This document shows, one piece after another, positions 15,700 to 24,301 of a DNA stretch of 64,000 nucleotides. A program made the position numbers and the translations under genes. The stretch is taken from NCBI GenBank assembly GCA_963709155.1, contig CAVPVD010000007.1, positions 2,108,001 through 2,172,000 of the forward strand, written 5' to 3'. The DNA is from Bog-159 sp963709155. Lineage in GTDB: Bacteria; Acidobacteriota; Terriglobia; Bryobacterales; Bryobacteraceae. Every line of letters starts with the position of its first letter. The first letter of the stretch is position 1. The notes under the pieces are model-generated. The model was not told the DNA's origin and ran no database searches. It worked only from the letters and a program-made list of their open reading frames with translations.

Positions 15700-15730
15700 T
15701 GTGTGGAGGCACCGCAGCCATCAAAGCAGA

Positions 15731-15736
15731 TAGAAT
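15731..15736 (+). promoter_or_regulatory. pheT: Putative -10 box upstream of pheT
   Basis: TAGAAT 35 bases before the pheT ATG, downstream of the hairpin train, so pheT may have its own promoter. No clear -35 was seen. Confidence 0.35.
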
Positions 15737-15771
15737 GGAAGCTCCACGCGACCCGTGTTCACCCGTGACCC

Positions 15772-18087
15772 ATGAGATTTTCCTATAACTGGATTCGCGA
15801 ATACATACCCGCGCTTGAAACCCCGGCCCGCCAACTGGAGCGGCTCATCACCATGCGCACCGCCGAGTGCGAAGGCATCGAGGAAGCGGGCTCCCTGTTG
15901 GCCGGCGCGTGCGCCGCGCGCGTCGTATCCGTCGAACCCGTCCCCGCCAGCCACAACGTAAAGGCCGTGGTTGAAACCAGCGCGTACGGCGTCAAGGTGG
16001 TGGTCTGCGGAGCGCCCAACTGCCGCGCCGGGATGTTCACTGCCTACGTGCCGGTCGGCAGGAAAGTCATCAGCGGCGTGGAGAGCGACGGCATGCTGGC
16101 CAGCGGCGCGGAACTCGGCGTCAATCGGGACGCCGCCGGCATCCTTGAACTCGCGGAGCACACTGGCGAACTCGCCGCCTGCGCGCCCGATAGCATCATC
16201 GAGATCGACAACAAATCCATTACCCACCGCCCCGACCTTTGGGGCCACTTCGGCATGGCGCGCGAGGTCGCCGCCATCCTCCGGCAGCCGCTGCGCGATC
16301 CCGTACAGCCGGCGCTTGTCCCCAGCGCGCCGGCGCCCATCCAGGTTTCCATCGAAGACCTGGATCTCTGTCCCCGGTACAGCGCGCTGGTGTTCGACAA
16401 CGTCACCGTGCAGCCGTCGCCGCTCTGGCTGCAGTACCGCCTCACCGCCATCGGTTTGAACCCCATCAACAACATCGTGGACATGACCAACTACATCATG
16501 TCCGAGTTGGCGCAGCCCATGCACGCCTTCGATCGCGATCTCCTCGATGGCGATACCATCTTCATCCGCCGCGCGCACGCAGGCGAATCCTTCCAGGCTT
16601 TGAATGGGCAGGATTTCACGCTGAGCGCCTCGAACCTGGTCATCGCGGACGCTAAAGGAGCCGTAGCCCTGGCCGGAGTGATCGGCGGCATGGATAGCGC
16701 CATCGCCGGCGGCACCACCCGCATCGTGCTCGAGAGCGCCTGCTTCAACGCGTCGAGTGTACGCCGCACTTCCGCCGCCTTAAAACTCCGTACCGACGCC
16801 TCCATGCGCTTCGAGAAATCCCAGGATCCGGCTAATACGGTGCGCGGCCTGGCCCGGGCCGTCGAATTGTTGCGCGAGATCTCGCCCGGCATCCGGCTGG
16901 TGGGCGGGCTCGCCGACCGGCGGAAGCCCATCGCGCCGCCCCCTGCGATCCGGCTGCCCATGGACTGGTTGGTGCGCAAGCTCGGCAAGGACGTCAGCCC
17001 CGATGAGGTGCGCGACATTCTGGAGCGCTTGGCATTCGGCGTCACTAGAATCTCCGAAGCCGATGGGCCAACGGTCTTCTCGGTGACCGTGCCATCCTGG
17101 CGCGCCACCAAAGACATCTCGGTGAAGGACGACCTGGTGGAAGAAGTCGGCCGCATGATCGGGTACGATTCCATCGCGCCACGCCCGCCCGCCGTCCTCA
17201 CGACCGTGCCGCCCGCCAATGAAGAACGCGCCTTTCATCGCCGTGTGCGCGCCATTTTTGCCGACCAGGGATTCACCGAAATCTACAACTACTCGTTCGT
17301 GGCCGAAGCCGATGCGCTCGCCTTCGGCATGCTGCCGGCGGACCATGTGACCGTCGCCAATCCCATCGCCCCCAATCAATCTCTGCTGCGCATGTCGCTG
17401 CTGCCGGAGCTGCGCGGCAACGTGCTGGAAAACAGCAAACGCTTCGACGCGTTCCGGCTTTTCGAAATCGGCCGCGAGATCCACAAGCAGCCGCAAGGAC
17501 TGCCGCGCGAGATCCCGCACCTGGCCGCCGCCATTTATAGCAAGGAAGGCGACGGCACGGCTGGCCTGTTCGAGATGAAGCGCGCGGCCGGCTGCCTGAT
17601 GCCCGGCGCCGAAGCCCGCCCCGCGGCTGCGCGCCCATACGAACATCCTACGCGCGCGGCGGAAATCCATTGGAATGGCGCAGTGACCGGCCGCCTGTTC
17701 GAGTTGCACCCCTCGCTGGCCGGCGGCCGTACGGCCATGCTGGATCTGGATCTGACGGCTGTGCAGTCTGCCAGGCCAAAAGTGCAGCGCTACGTGCCGA
17801 TCCGGCGCTATCCTTCGAGCGCCTTCGATCTCTCCGTGGTGGCGCGCGCCGGTGAGCTGGTGGGCGACCTGCAAGCCAAACTGGCGGAGCTGTCCGGCCC
17901 CCTGCTCGAGTCGATCGAATACCAGCGGCAGTATGCCGGCCCACCCTTGGCCGAGGGCGCCAAGAGCGTTTCGTTCCGCCTGACCCTGGGCTCGCCCGAG
18001 AGGACGCTGTCCTCCGAAGAAGTGGGCGAGGTGCGCGCCCACCTGATCGACGGCATGCGCGCACAGGGTTACGATCTGCGTCTGTGA
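15772..18087 (+). CDS. pheT: Phenylalanyl-tRNA synthetase beta subunit
   Basis: 771 residues, full length. Domains in order: N-terminal FSYNWIREYIPAL, a tRNA-binding (EMAP/OB) domain about residues 45-150 with VVCGAPNCRAGM and SDGMLASGAELG, the B3/4 editing domain with NNIVDMTNYIMSELAQPMHAF-type residues (residues ~235-360), a B5 domain with VPSWRATKDISVKDDLVEEV, the catalytic-like core, and a C-terminal anticodon-binding FDX-ACB domain (RRYPSSAFDLSVVARAG to the end). It pairs with pheS 1.3 kb upstream. The stop overlaps the GTG of the HNH gene. Confidence 0.96.
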   Translation: MRFSYNWIREYIPALETPARQLERLITMRTAECEGIEEAGSLLAGACAARVVSVEPVPASHNVKAVVETSAYGVKVVVCGAPNCRAGMFTAYVPVGRKVISGVESDGMLASGAELGVNRDAAGILELAEHTGELAACAPDSIIEIDNKSITHRPDLWGHFGMAREVAAILRQPLRDPVQPALVPSAPAPIQVSIEDLDLCPRYSALVFDNVTVQPSPLWLQYRLTAIGLNPINNIVDMTNYIMSELAQPMHAFDRDLLDGDTIFIRRAHAGESFQALNGQDFTLSASNLVIADAKGAVALAGVIGGMDSAIAGGTTRIVLESACFNASSVRRTSAALKLRTDASMRFEKSQDPANTVRGLARAVELLREISPGIRLVGGLADRRKPIAPPPAIRLPMDWLVRKLGKDVSPDEVRDILERLAFGVTRISEADGPTVFSVTVPSWRATKDISVKDDLVEEVGRMIGYDSIAPRPPAVLTTVPPANEERAFHRRVRAIFADQGFTEIYNYSFVAEADALAFGMLPADHVTVANPIAPNQSLLRMSLLPELRGNVLENSKRFDAFRLFEIGREIHKQPQGLPREIPHLAAAIYSKEGDGTAGLFEMKRAAGCLMPGAEARPAAARPYEHPTRAAEIHWNGAVTGRLFELHPSLAGGRTAMLDLDLTAVQSARPKVQRYVPIRRYPSSAFDLSVVARAGELVGDLQAKLAELSGPLLESIEYQRQYAGPPLAEGAKSVSFRLTLGSPERTLSSEEVGEVRAHLIDGMRAQGYDLRL

Positions 18088-18518
18088 GCACCCGCCGCGT
18101 GCAAACTGGGGGATGGGCCGGCCCACGCCGCCGGCAGCCCTGCCGCAGGTGCGGCGGCGAAGTCCCCAAAGGCCGTTTCACCTTCTGCTCGGACGCGTGC
18201 GTCGACCAGTGGAAACTACGCACCGACCCCGGCTACCTGCGCGACCAGGTCTACCAGCGCGACCATGGCGTGTGCGCGCAATGCGGCCTGGATACCGATG
18301 CTTTGCGTAAGGAGAAGCGCAAGCTGGACTACGCGGCGCGCCGCCAGTTCGAGAAGGACTGGGGCCATCGCCGCCACCTCTGGGATGCCGACCACATCGT
18401 CCCCGTAGCCGAAGGCGGAGGCGAATGCGATCTCTCCAATATGCGCACGCTGTGCCTGAAGTGTCACCACGAGGCCACCGCCGCGTTGCTACGGCGGCTG
18501 CGAGTCCGCCCGGCGTAG
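18084..18518 (+). CDS. HNH endonuclease
   Basis: 144 residues. An N-terminal four-Cys zinc site (CRRCGGEV ... FCSDACVDQW) and CAQCGLD precede a McrA-type HNH core: WDADHIVPVAEGGGECDLSN, then LCLKCHHEAT. The DH, N and CxxC(H)H residues of the beta-beta-alpha-metal fold are all present. It would cut or nick DNA; whether for defence, repair or mobility is unknown. The GTG start overlaps the pheT stop (GTGA), indicating coupling to pheT. A -10-like TAGAAT lies over its 3' end, serving the next gene. Confidence 0.88.
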   Translation: MSTRRVQTGGWAGPRRRQPCRRCGGEVPKGRFTFCSDACVDQWKLRTDPGYLRDQVYQRDHGVCAQCGLDTDALRKEKRKLDYAARRQFEKDWGHRRHLWDADHIVPVAEGGGECDLSNMRTLCLKCHHEATAALLRRLRVRPA

Positions 18519-18528
18519 AATGGAAAGA

Positions 18529-19713
18529 ATGGATCAAAGTTCCGAAGAGTTCTACCGTATTCAAAAGCTGCCTCCTTACGTCTTTGCCGTGATCAACGAA
18601 ATGCGCGCGCAGGCGCGCGCCGCGCAGCAGGACGTGATCGATCTGGGGATGGGCAATCCCGATGGCGCCACGCCGCGCGTGGTGGTGAGCAAGATGGTGG
18701 AAGCCGCCCGCAATGCGCGCAACCATCGCTATTCGGCTTCCCGCGGCATCCCCCGTCTGCGCGAGGAGATCACGCGGCGCTACCGCACCAACTACGGCGT
18801 GGAACTCAATCCCGATACCGAAGCTATTGTCACCATCGGCGCCAAGGACGCGCTGGCGCATCTGCTCTTCGCGGTGGTGGGGCCGGGCGATGCGGTCGTT
18901 TCGCCGAATCCCGCGTACCCCATTCATCAGTACGGCGTGATCATGGCCGAGGGCCACGCCTGCCTGCTCCCCATGTCCAGCCCGGCGGAATTTCTGAACC
19001 GTCTGGAAGATCTGTACCGCACCTCCACGCGCAAACCCAAGCTGCTGCTGATTTCGTTTCCGCACAACCCCACCACGACTTGCGTGGATCTGGATTTCTT
19101 CCGCGAGATCGTGGCCATGGCCGGGCGGCACGGCACGCTGGTGGTCCACGATTTCGCCTATGCCGATCTGGGATTCGACGGCTATAAGCCGCCCAGTATC
19201 CTGCAGGTGGAAGGGGCCAAGGAAGTGGCGGTGGAGATCTTCTCGATGTCCAAGAGCTACAACATGGCGGGCTGGCGGGTGGGCTACTGCCTGGGCAATC
19301 CGCGCATGATCGGAGCGCTGGCGCGCATCAAGAGCTATCTGGACTATGGCGTTTTCCAGCCGATCCAGATCGCCTCGATCATCGCGCTGCGCGAGTGCGA
19401 AGAGGAGACCCGCAAGATTTGCGCGGTCTACCAGAAGCGCCGCGACGTGCTAGTAAGCGGGCTGGCGCGCGCCGGTTGGCCCGTGGAGAAGCCGCGCGGG
19501 TCCATGTTCGTTTGGGCGCCGCTGCCGGAACGCTATCGCGCGGACGGATCGTTGGAGTTTGCGAAGCTCCTGATGGCCAAGGCACTGGTGGCCGTGTCGC
19601 CGGGCATCGGCTTCGGCCCGCTAGGCGAGGGCTACGTGCGCTTCGCGTTGGTGGAGAACGAGCATCGCATACGTCAGGCGACGCGGTCCATTGGGAAGTT
19701 TTTGAAGCAGTGA
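18529..19713 (+). CDS. alaC: Alanine aminotransferase (AlaC type)
   Basis: 394 residues, fold-type I PLP aminotransferase. It closely resembles the glutamate-pyruvate aminotransferase AlaC: RIQKLPPYVFAVINEM, DLGMGNPDGATP, YSASRGIPRLREEI, NPAYPIHQYG, FPHNPTTTCVDLDFF, DFAYADLGFDG, and the PLP lysine in SMSKSYNMAGWRVG. It makes alanine from pyruvate and glutamate; related family members (LL-diaminopimelate aminotransferase) are less likely given the overall match. An ATG nine bases upstream (18520) is possible. I prefer 18529 because a TAGAAT -10 box (18516-18521) ends exactly seven bases before it, implying a leaderless message. Confidence 0.9.
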   Translation: MDQSSEEFYRIQKLPPYVFAVINEMRAQARAAQQDVIDLGMGNPDGATPRVVVSKMVEAARNARNHRYSASRGIPRLREEITRRYRTNYGVELNPDTEAIVTIGAKDALAHLLFAVVGPGDAVVSPNPAYPIHQYGVIMAEGHACLLPMSSPAEFLNRLEDLYRTSTRKPKLLLISFPHNPTTTCVDLDFFREIVAMAGRHGTLVVHDFAYADLGFDGYKPPSILQVEGAKEVAVEIFSMSKSYNMAGWRVGYCLGNPRMIGALARIKSYLDYGVFQPIQIASIIALRECEEETRKICAVYQKRRDVLVSGLARAGWPVEKPRGSMFVWAPLPERYRADGSLEFAKLLMAKALVAVSPGIGFGPLGEGYVRFALVENEHRIRQATRSIGKFLKQ

Positions 19714-19732
19714 GGTACCGTTGGCCCTAGGA

Positions 19733-19930
19733 CTACGGCTGACGCTGCAACGCCGCTTCGCTGGAAGCCGACGAATTCGATTCAAGGCACAATTCGACCG
19801 CCTCTCGAATACGTTCGGTGACCTCGTCCAGGGACCGCGCCTGAGTGTGGCAGCGAGGTAATTGCGGGACCGAAGCCACGTAGTATCCCTCTTCATCACG
19901 TTCAATAACGACATCAAATTGACGCTGCAA
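19733..19930 (-). CDS. Orphan HicB-like antitoxin protein
   Basis: 65 residues from a TTG start: QRQFDVVIERDEEGYYVAS, VPQLPRCHTQARSLDEVTERIREAVELCLE. This is the compact HicB domain (first strands, GCHTQ-like motif with R for G, then the helix). There is no ATG; the TTG at 19930 is chosen because the domain begins there and a TAGAAT box on the same strand (19950-19955) sits 20 bases upstream. No hicA-like frame is next to it: alaC ends on one side and a divergent gene begins on the other. Confidence 0.75.
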   Translation of the reverse strand: MQRQFDVVIERDEEGYYVASVPQLPRCHTQARSLDEVTERIREAVELCLESNSSASSEAALQRQP

Positions 19931-20057
19931 TGGAGTGCCTGGCTCTTCTATTCTAGGCGCATTCGCGGCCGCGCTGACGGACTGCCGAATGCAAGATTGG
20001 TGGCGTGTTAACACTCCGTCCCTTGTCGCCGTCCTATGCACAAAGGAGGTGACGAAG

Positions 20058-20531
20058 ATGGTTGGTAACCGCAGACGGTTTCTTGGGATTGCGGCCCTGG
20101 CGATCACCGCAAAGCGCGGGCACGCCGAAGAGCCGTTCGACACCCTGCCGGACGGCGTGGCCGTCTACGCCTACAATACCGGCACCCAAGGCTACTACGG
20201 CGAAAATCGCGCGGAGTACCCGCCGCGCCTCTACGGCTGGATGAAGACCGATGCGGGCGGCCGCTTCGAGCTGCGCACGATCCTGCCAGGTTCGTATCCT
20301 GGCATGCGGGTTCCCGCGCACATTCACTTTTCATTCTGGGGAGCGGGGTATCCTCTACAGTGGGTGGATGAACTGCGATTTGAAGGCGGCCGCTACATTA
20401 CTCCCGCCATGCTGAGCCAGGACGCCGAAGCCGGCGAGTCCCGGACGATTCGACGGCTGGCGCGGGGGGAGGACGGCGTCCTGCATTGCGGCCATAGGAT
20501 CAGGCTACAACGCCGAAGCAATTTCAGGTAG
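20058..20531 (+). CDS. TAT-exported intradiol-dioxygenase-like protein (short)
   Basis: 157 residues. A twin-arginine signal (NRRRFLGIAALAIT) leads into a reduced intradiol ring-cleavage dioxygenase fold: YGENRAEYPPRLYGWMKTD, AGGRFELRTILPGSYPG, and PAHIHFSFWGAGYPLQWVDEL. Full-size enzymes bind Fe(III) with two Tyr and two His; the HIH pair and the PGxYP tyrosine are visible, but the N-terminal strands of the usual ~200-residue enzymes are missing, so activity is uncertain. The AAGGAGGTGA ribosome site (20042-20051) is a near-perfect anti-SD match, suggesting strong translation. The ECF sigma gene follows 20 bases downstream. Confidence 0.75.
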   Translation: MVGNRRRFLGIAALAITAKRGHAEEPFDTLPDGVAVYAYNTGTQGYYGENRAEYPPRLYGWMKTDAGGRFELRTILPGSYPGMRVPAHIHFSFWGAGYPLQWVDELRFEGGRYITPAMLSQDAEAGESRTIRRLARGEDGVLHCGHRIRLQRRSNFR

Positions 20532-20550
20532 CAGCGGGAAGGAGCACACC

Positions 20551-21063
20551 ATCGCGGACGAGACGGGCGAATTGCGGCACATGGTCGGCGCCGCGGCCGG
20601 CGGCGATGCCCGCGCTTTCGCCGAATTATACCGGCGCTTCTTCCGCATGGTGCATGCCGTACTCCTGTCGCGCGTCCCTCCGGGCGACGTGGACGACCTG
20701 GCTCAGGACGTCTTCCTGCAAGCATGGCGTCAAATCCATGCCCTGCGCGAGCCATTGGCCTTCGGCGGATGGCTGCGGCGGATCGCGCTGCACCGGTCGG
20801 CGGATCATGTGCGGCGCGGACACGACATGGAACCGCTCGACCGCAACGCGGCGCTGCCGGCGAAGGATGAAGAAGCGTGGTTTCTGTTGGCGGAAGTCCG
20901 CCGTTTGCCGGAGGCGTATCGGGAAACAATGATCCTGCGGTTTGTGGAAGGATTGACGGGACCCGAAATCGCCGAATTAACCGGGCTCACCCCCGGCTCG
21001 GTGCGAGTGAACCTGCATCGGGGCGTGGAGCTGCTGCGCGCCAGCTTGAAGGGAGGAAAGTGA
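20551..21063 (+). CDS. ECF sigma factor (sigma-70 family)
   Basis: 170 residues with region 2 (DARAFAELYRRFFRMVHAVL, VDDLAQDVFLQAWRQI) and region 4 (LPEAYRETMILRFVEGLTG, EIAELTGLTPGSVRVNLHRG). The natural N-terminus ADETGELRHMVGAAAGGD begins at an ATC codon (20551) located six bases after a strong AAGGAG (20539-20544). The nearest ordinary starts, TTG 20572 and ATG 20581, have no ribosome site and cut the first helix. So an ATC start, a recent ATG-to-ATC change, or a sequence error are the options. The stop overlaps the GTG of the FecR-domain gene, its probable regulator. Confidence 0.88.
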   Translation: MADETGELRHMVGAAAGGDARAFAELYRRFFRMVHAVLLSRVPPGDVDDLAQDVFLQAWRQIHALREPLAFGGWLRRIALHRSADHVRRGHDMEPLDRNAALPAKDEEAWFLLAEVRRLPEAYRETMILRFVEGLTGPEIAELTGLTPGSVRVNLHRGVELLRASLKGGK

Positions 21064-22067
21064 ATCCATATTTGTGGGACAAAACCGGCGACCCCGATCC
21101 CGAGTTGCAGAAGTGGGAACATTTGCTCGGCCGCTTCGGTGGCCGTGAGGGCGAGCTCCATCTTGATATCGCCCGCGCCGTCCGTCAAAAGTCTGCGGCC
21201 CGCTACTACTGGTTGGCCGCGGCCGCGTGCCTGTTCCTCGCATTGGGAGTCGCGCTGCGGGTCGCCTGGCAACCCGGGCCCGAATGGACCGTGACCGCAC
21301 TGTCCGGCGCGCCGCTGATCGATCACCGGCCGGTCGCCTCACGCGGACGGATCGGCGCCGGCGGACTGCTGGAGACGGACAGCCTCTCGCGGGCCAAGCT
21401 GCGCATGGGACTGATGGGCACGGTCGAAATCGAAACGAATACCAGGGTGCGGCTGGTCGCAACCGGCGCCGGGCGCCACCGCCTGGCACTGGAAAGCGGA
21501 ACCCTCGCGGCGCGTCTATGGGCGCCGCCCGCCACGCTGAAAGTGGATACGCCCTCCGCCACGGCGATCGATCTCGGCTGTGCGTTTACCCTTCACGTTG
21601 ACGAAAAAGGCGCGGGAATGTTGCGCGTTACGTCGGGGTGGGTGCAGTTTCAACTTGAGGATCGCAGGGCGATCGTACCGGCCGGCGCGGCGGCGCTGAC
21701 GCGGCCGGGCGTGGGTCCGGGAACGCCATTCTTCGAGGATTCCAGCAGCGCGTTCCGCGCGGCGTTGGAGCGTCTGGATTTCGAAGCTGGCGGCTACGGC
21801 GACGCGCGCGCGCTGGAAATTGTGCTTTCCGAAGCCCGCCGCAAGGATGTTTTGACCCTCCTGAGCTTGTTTCGCCGCGTTCCGCCGTCCGCGCGCGGGC
21901 TGTTATTCGATCGTGCCGCGCAGCTTGTGCCGCCTCCCGCCGGGCTCACTCGCGAGGACGCCATCGATCAAACGAACACTCCCGGAATGGATGCGTGGTG
22001 GAAGAAGCTCGGGCTGGGCGATGCCAAGAACTGGCTGGTCAACTGGCGCGACGTCTTTACGCGCTAG
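21060..22067 (+). CDS. FecR-domain protein, probable anti-sigma factor
   Basis: 335 residues. A cytoplasmic N-terminal part (~45 residues), one transmembrane segment (YYWLAAAACLFLALGVALRVA) and a periplasmic FecR domain (about residues 80-210: LETDSLSRAKLRMGLMGTVEIE, RLALESGTLAARLWAPP, VDTPSATAIDLGCAFTLHVD, LRVTSGWVQFQ) are seen. The C-terminal ~110 residues are specific to acidobacterial members. FecR proteins transmit an envelope signal to the cognate ECF sigma. The GTG start overlaps the sigma stop (GTGA). The 3' end overlaps the convergent oxidoreductase gene by 11 bases. Confidence 0.88.
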   Translation: MNPYLWDKTGDPDPELQKWEHLLGRFGGREGELHLDIARAVRQKSAARYYWLAAAACLFLALGVALRVAWQPGPEWTVTALSGAPLIDHRPVASRGRIGAGGLLETDSLSRAKLRMGLMGTVEIETNTRVRLVATGAGRHRLALESGTLAARLWAPPATLKVDTPSATAIDLGCAFTLHVDEKGAGMLRVTSGWVQFQLEDRRAIVPAGAAALTRPGVGPGTPFFEDSSSAFRAALERLDFEAGGYGDARALEIVLSEARRKDVLTLLSLFRRVPPSARGLLFDRAAQLVPPPAGLTREDAIDQTNTPGMDAWWKKLGLGDAKNWLVNWRDVFTR

Positions 22068-23214
22068 CGGTCTGACTGGTCACTTTTTCCCATCGCCCGC
22101 TCCCGGCCGAGCGCAGCACGGCGTCGGTAACGTAGTCCGTAGCCAGGGCATCGCGGAACGAGGGGCCCGGAATCCGGCCCTCCCCGAGGCCCGTCAGAAA
22201 ATCGGCCGCCTGATGCACGAAGGTATGCTCGTAGCCGATCTGCAAGCCCGGCACCCACCAGTTCTTCATGTAGGGATGGTCGCCGTCGGTGATGTGAATC
22301 GACCGCCAGCCGCGCAGGCGGCCTTCGTCGCCGTGATCGAAGTATTCCAGGCGATGCAGGTCGTGCAGGTCCCAAAAAATCGACGCATGCTCGCCGTTGA
22401 TTTCGAGCGTGTAGAGCGCCTTGTGCCCGCGCGCGTAACGCGTGGCCTCAAAAGTCGCCAGCGACCCGTTGCGAAAACGTGCCAGAAAGGCGCTGGCATC
22501 GTCGATGCCCACCTTCTCCACGCGGCCGGTGAGCGCATGCGGCCGCTCTTTGACGAAGGTTTCCGTCATGGCCGTCACCTGGTCGATGCCGCCGTTCAGC
22601 CACATGGCGGTATCGATGCAGTGCGCCAGCAGATCGCCCGTGACGCCGCTGCCGGCCACGTTTACGTCCAGACGCCAGAGGCCCGCGCCGCCCTGCGGCA
22701 GGTCGGCCGAGATGGTCCAGTCCTGCAGGAACTTCGCCCGGTAGTGGAAGATTTTTCCCAGGCGGCCCTCGTCGATCAACTGCTTGGCCAGCGTGACGGC
22801 GGGCACCCGCCGGTAGTTGTACCAGACCATGTTCGGCACGCCGGCCTGCTCCACGGCCTCCACCATGCGCTCGGATTCCGCGGCGTTGCGGCCCAGCGGC
22901 TTCTCGCAGAGCACCATCTTCCCGGCGGCGGCCGCGGCGATGGCGATCTCCGCGTGCGTATCGTTGGGGCTGGCGATATCGATCAGATCGATATCCGGCC
23001 GCTCCACCAGCGTGCGCCAATCGGTCTCTGCCGTGCCGTAGCCCCATTGTTCGGCGAACGCGGCGACTTTGGCGGCGTCGCGCGCGCAGACGGCCTGCAA
23101 CAACGGACGGTATGGCAGGTCGAAGAACTGGTTTACTCTCGCGAAGGCGTTCGAATGCGTGCGGCCCATGAAGCCGTAGCCGACAAGGCCGATCCGCAAT
23201 GGCTTCTTCGTCAT
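22057..23214 (-). CDS. Gfo/Idh/MocA-family oxidoreductase
   Basis: 385 residues. The Rossmann NAD(P) site IGLVGYGFMGRTHSNAF is followed by DIDLIDIASPNDTHAEIA and the family EKPLGRNAAE motif. The C-terminal Gfo/Idh domain contains GGAGLWRLDVNVAGSGVTGDL then HCIDTAMWL, with the catalytic-type D..xxH arrangement, and VPGLQIGYEHTFVHQAADFL near the end. Likely an NAD-dependent dehydrogenase of a sugar or inositol derivative. It follows the sugar-isomerase-like gene by three bases, indicating one sugar catabolic operon; the exact substrate is unknown. Confidence 0.92.
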   Translation of the reverse strand: MTKKPLRIGLVGYGFMGRTHSNAFARVNQFFDLPYRPLLQAVCARDAAKVAAFAEQWGYGTAETDWRTLVERPDIDLIDIASPNDTHAEIAIAAAAAGKMVLCEKPLGRNAAESERMVEAVEQAGVPNMVWYNYRRVPAVTLAKQLIDEGRLGKIFHYRAKFLQDWTISADLPQGGAGLWRLDVNVAGSGVTGDLLAHCIDTAMWLNGGIDQVTAMTETFVKERPHALTGRVEKVGIDDASAFLARFRNGSLATFEATRYARGHKALYTLEINGEHASIFWDLHDLHRLEYFDHGDEGRLRGWRSIHITDGDHPYMKNWWVPGLQIGYEHTFVHQAADFLTGLGEGRIPGPSFRDALATDYVTDAVLRSAGSGRWEKVTSQTASA

Positions 23215-23217
23215 GGG

Positions 23218-24276
23218 TTACTCCTGCCAGCCGTGGGCATCGCGCACCGCGAGCATGGTGGCCAGGATTCCGTTCCAGGTGCGCGGCTCCATCATCACCG
23301 CGTTGGGGAACATGCACCCATCCCAGCAGATGTGGCGGACGGATCGGGTCAACTGCCCGCGCTCGTCGCGCAGCCAGTAGCCGGCGTCGCGCACGATGTC
23401 GAGCTTTCCGTTGGGGTCGTCCGGCAGGCAATGGTGGCCGGTCTTATCGTGGGAGCCCGATCCATGCACGGTGGCATCGTTTTGCGCCACGTGGAAGTCG
23501 AGGGTCCAGGGACGCAGTGCCGCGGTCAGTTCGCGCAGGGCCGCGGCGAAACGGCTGGTCTGATGCCACTCGAAATCCGCGGGCAGGATGCGGTCTTCCG
23601 GCGCGTTGTAGCCCAGGGTGAAGAGCAGCGTGTGCGCCATGTCCGCCTGGAAGCCCAGGGTTTGCGGGCGGTCCACCAATTCCAGCAACTGCACCATGCG
23701 GCGCCAGCTATGCATGCCGCCCCAGCAGATCTCGCCTTCGGCCGCCAGGCGCTCGCCATGGCCGGCGGCGACCTCGCAGGCCTCGCGAAACGTCTGCGCG
23801 ATCAGGCGCGTATTGCCGTCGGGATCTTTGGCCCACTCCGCGGGGCTGGCCGCCGAATCGATGCGCACGATGCCGTACGGCCGGGCGCCCAACTCGCGGA
23901 GCTTACGCGCAATCCGGCAGGCTTTGCGCACCTGGGTGACGAAGCCTTGCCGCTCGCCGGCGCTACCCATGGCCGAGCCGCCACCGGTGGGAGGCCAGAC
24001 CGGCGCCACGACCGATCCCACCACCAAGCCCAGCGCGCGAACTTCGTCCGCCAGGCGCGCCAAGTCGTCATCCCCGGCGTCGATCGAGACGTGCGGGTCG
24101 AAAAGGAAGAGGTCCACGCCATCGAAACGCGCGCCGTCAACCTCCGCGGCGGCGGTCAGGCGCAGCATGGTATCCAGGCCGATGGGCGGCTCGGAATCCG
24201 GCCCTTTGCCCACCAGGCCGGGCCACATGGCGTTGTGGACGCGCGGAAAATTATGGTGCGAACGTGGCACGCTCAT
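23218..24276 (-). CDS. Xylose-isomerase-like TIM-barrel protein
   Basis: 352 residues of the sugar phosphate isomerase/epimerase superfamily (AP_endonuc_2 fold). Landmarks are DLFLFDPHVSIDAGDDDLARL, the strand GLVVGSVVAPVWPP, ERLAAEGEICWGG, LGFQADMAHTLLFTLGYN and WTLDFHVAQNDATVHGSGSHDKT split across residues ~265-290, which supply the His/Asp/Glu metal ligands typical of the barrel. A TAT or Sec signal is absent. The start at 24276 (MSVPRSHHNFPRVHNAMWPG) is where similarity to relatives begins; upstream in-frame starts reach into the amidase gene. It is paired with the Gfo/Idh gene downstream. Confidence 0.88.
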   Translation of the reverse strand: MSVPRSHHNFPRVHNAMWPGLVGKGPDSEPPIGLDTMLRLTAAAEVDGARFDGVDLFLFDPHVSIDAGDDDLARLADEVRALGLVVGSVVAPVWPPTGGGSAMGSAGERQGFVTQVRKACRIARKLRELGARPYGIVRIDSAASPAEWAKDPDGNTRLIAQTFREACEVAAGHGERLAAEGEICWGGMHSWRRMVQLLELVDRPQTLGFQADMAHTLLFTLGYNAPEDRILPADFEWHQTSRFAAALRELTAALRPWTLDFHVAQNDATVHGSGSHDKTGHHCLPDDPNGKLDIVRDAGYWLRDERGQLTRSVRHICWDGCMFPNAVMMEPRTWNGILATMLAVRDAHGWQE

Positions 24277-24301
24277 GATGCGCCATATTAGCACGCGGGC
24301 C

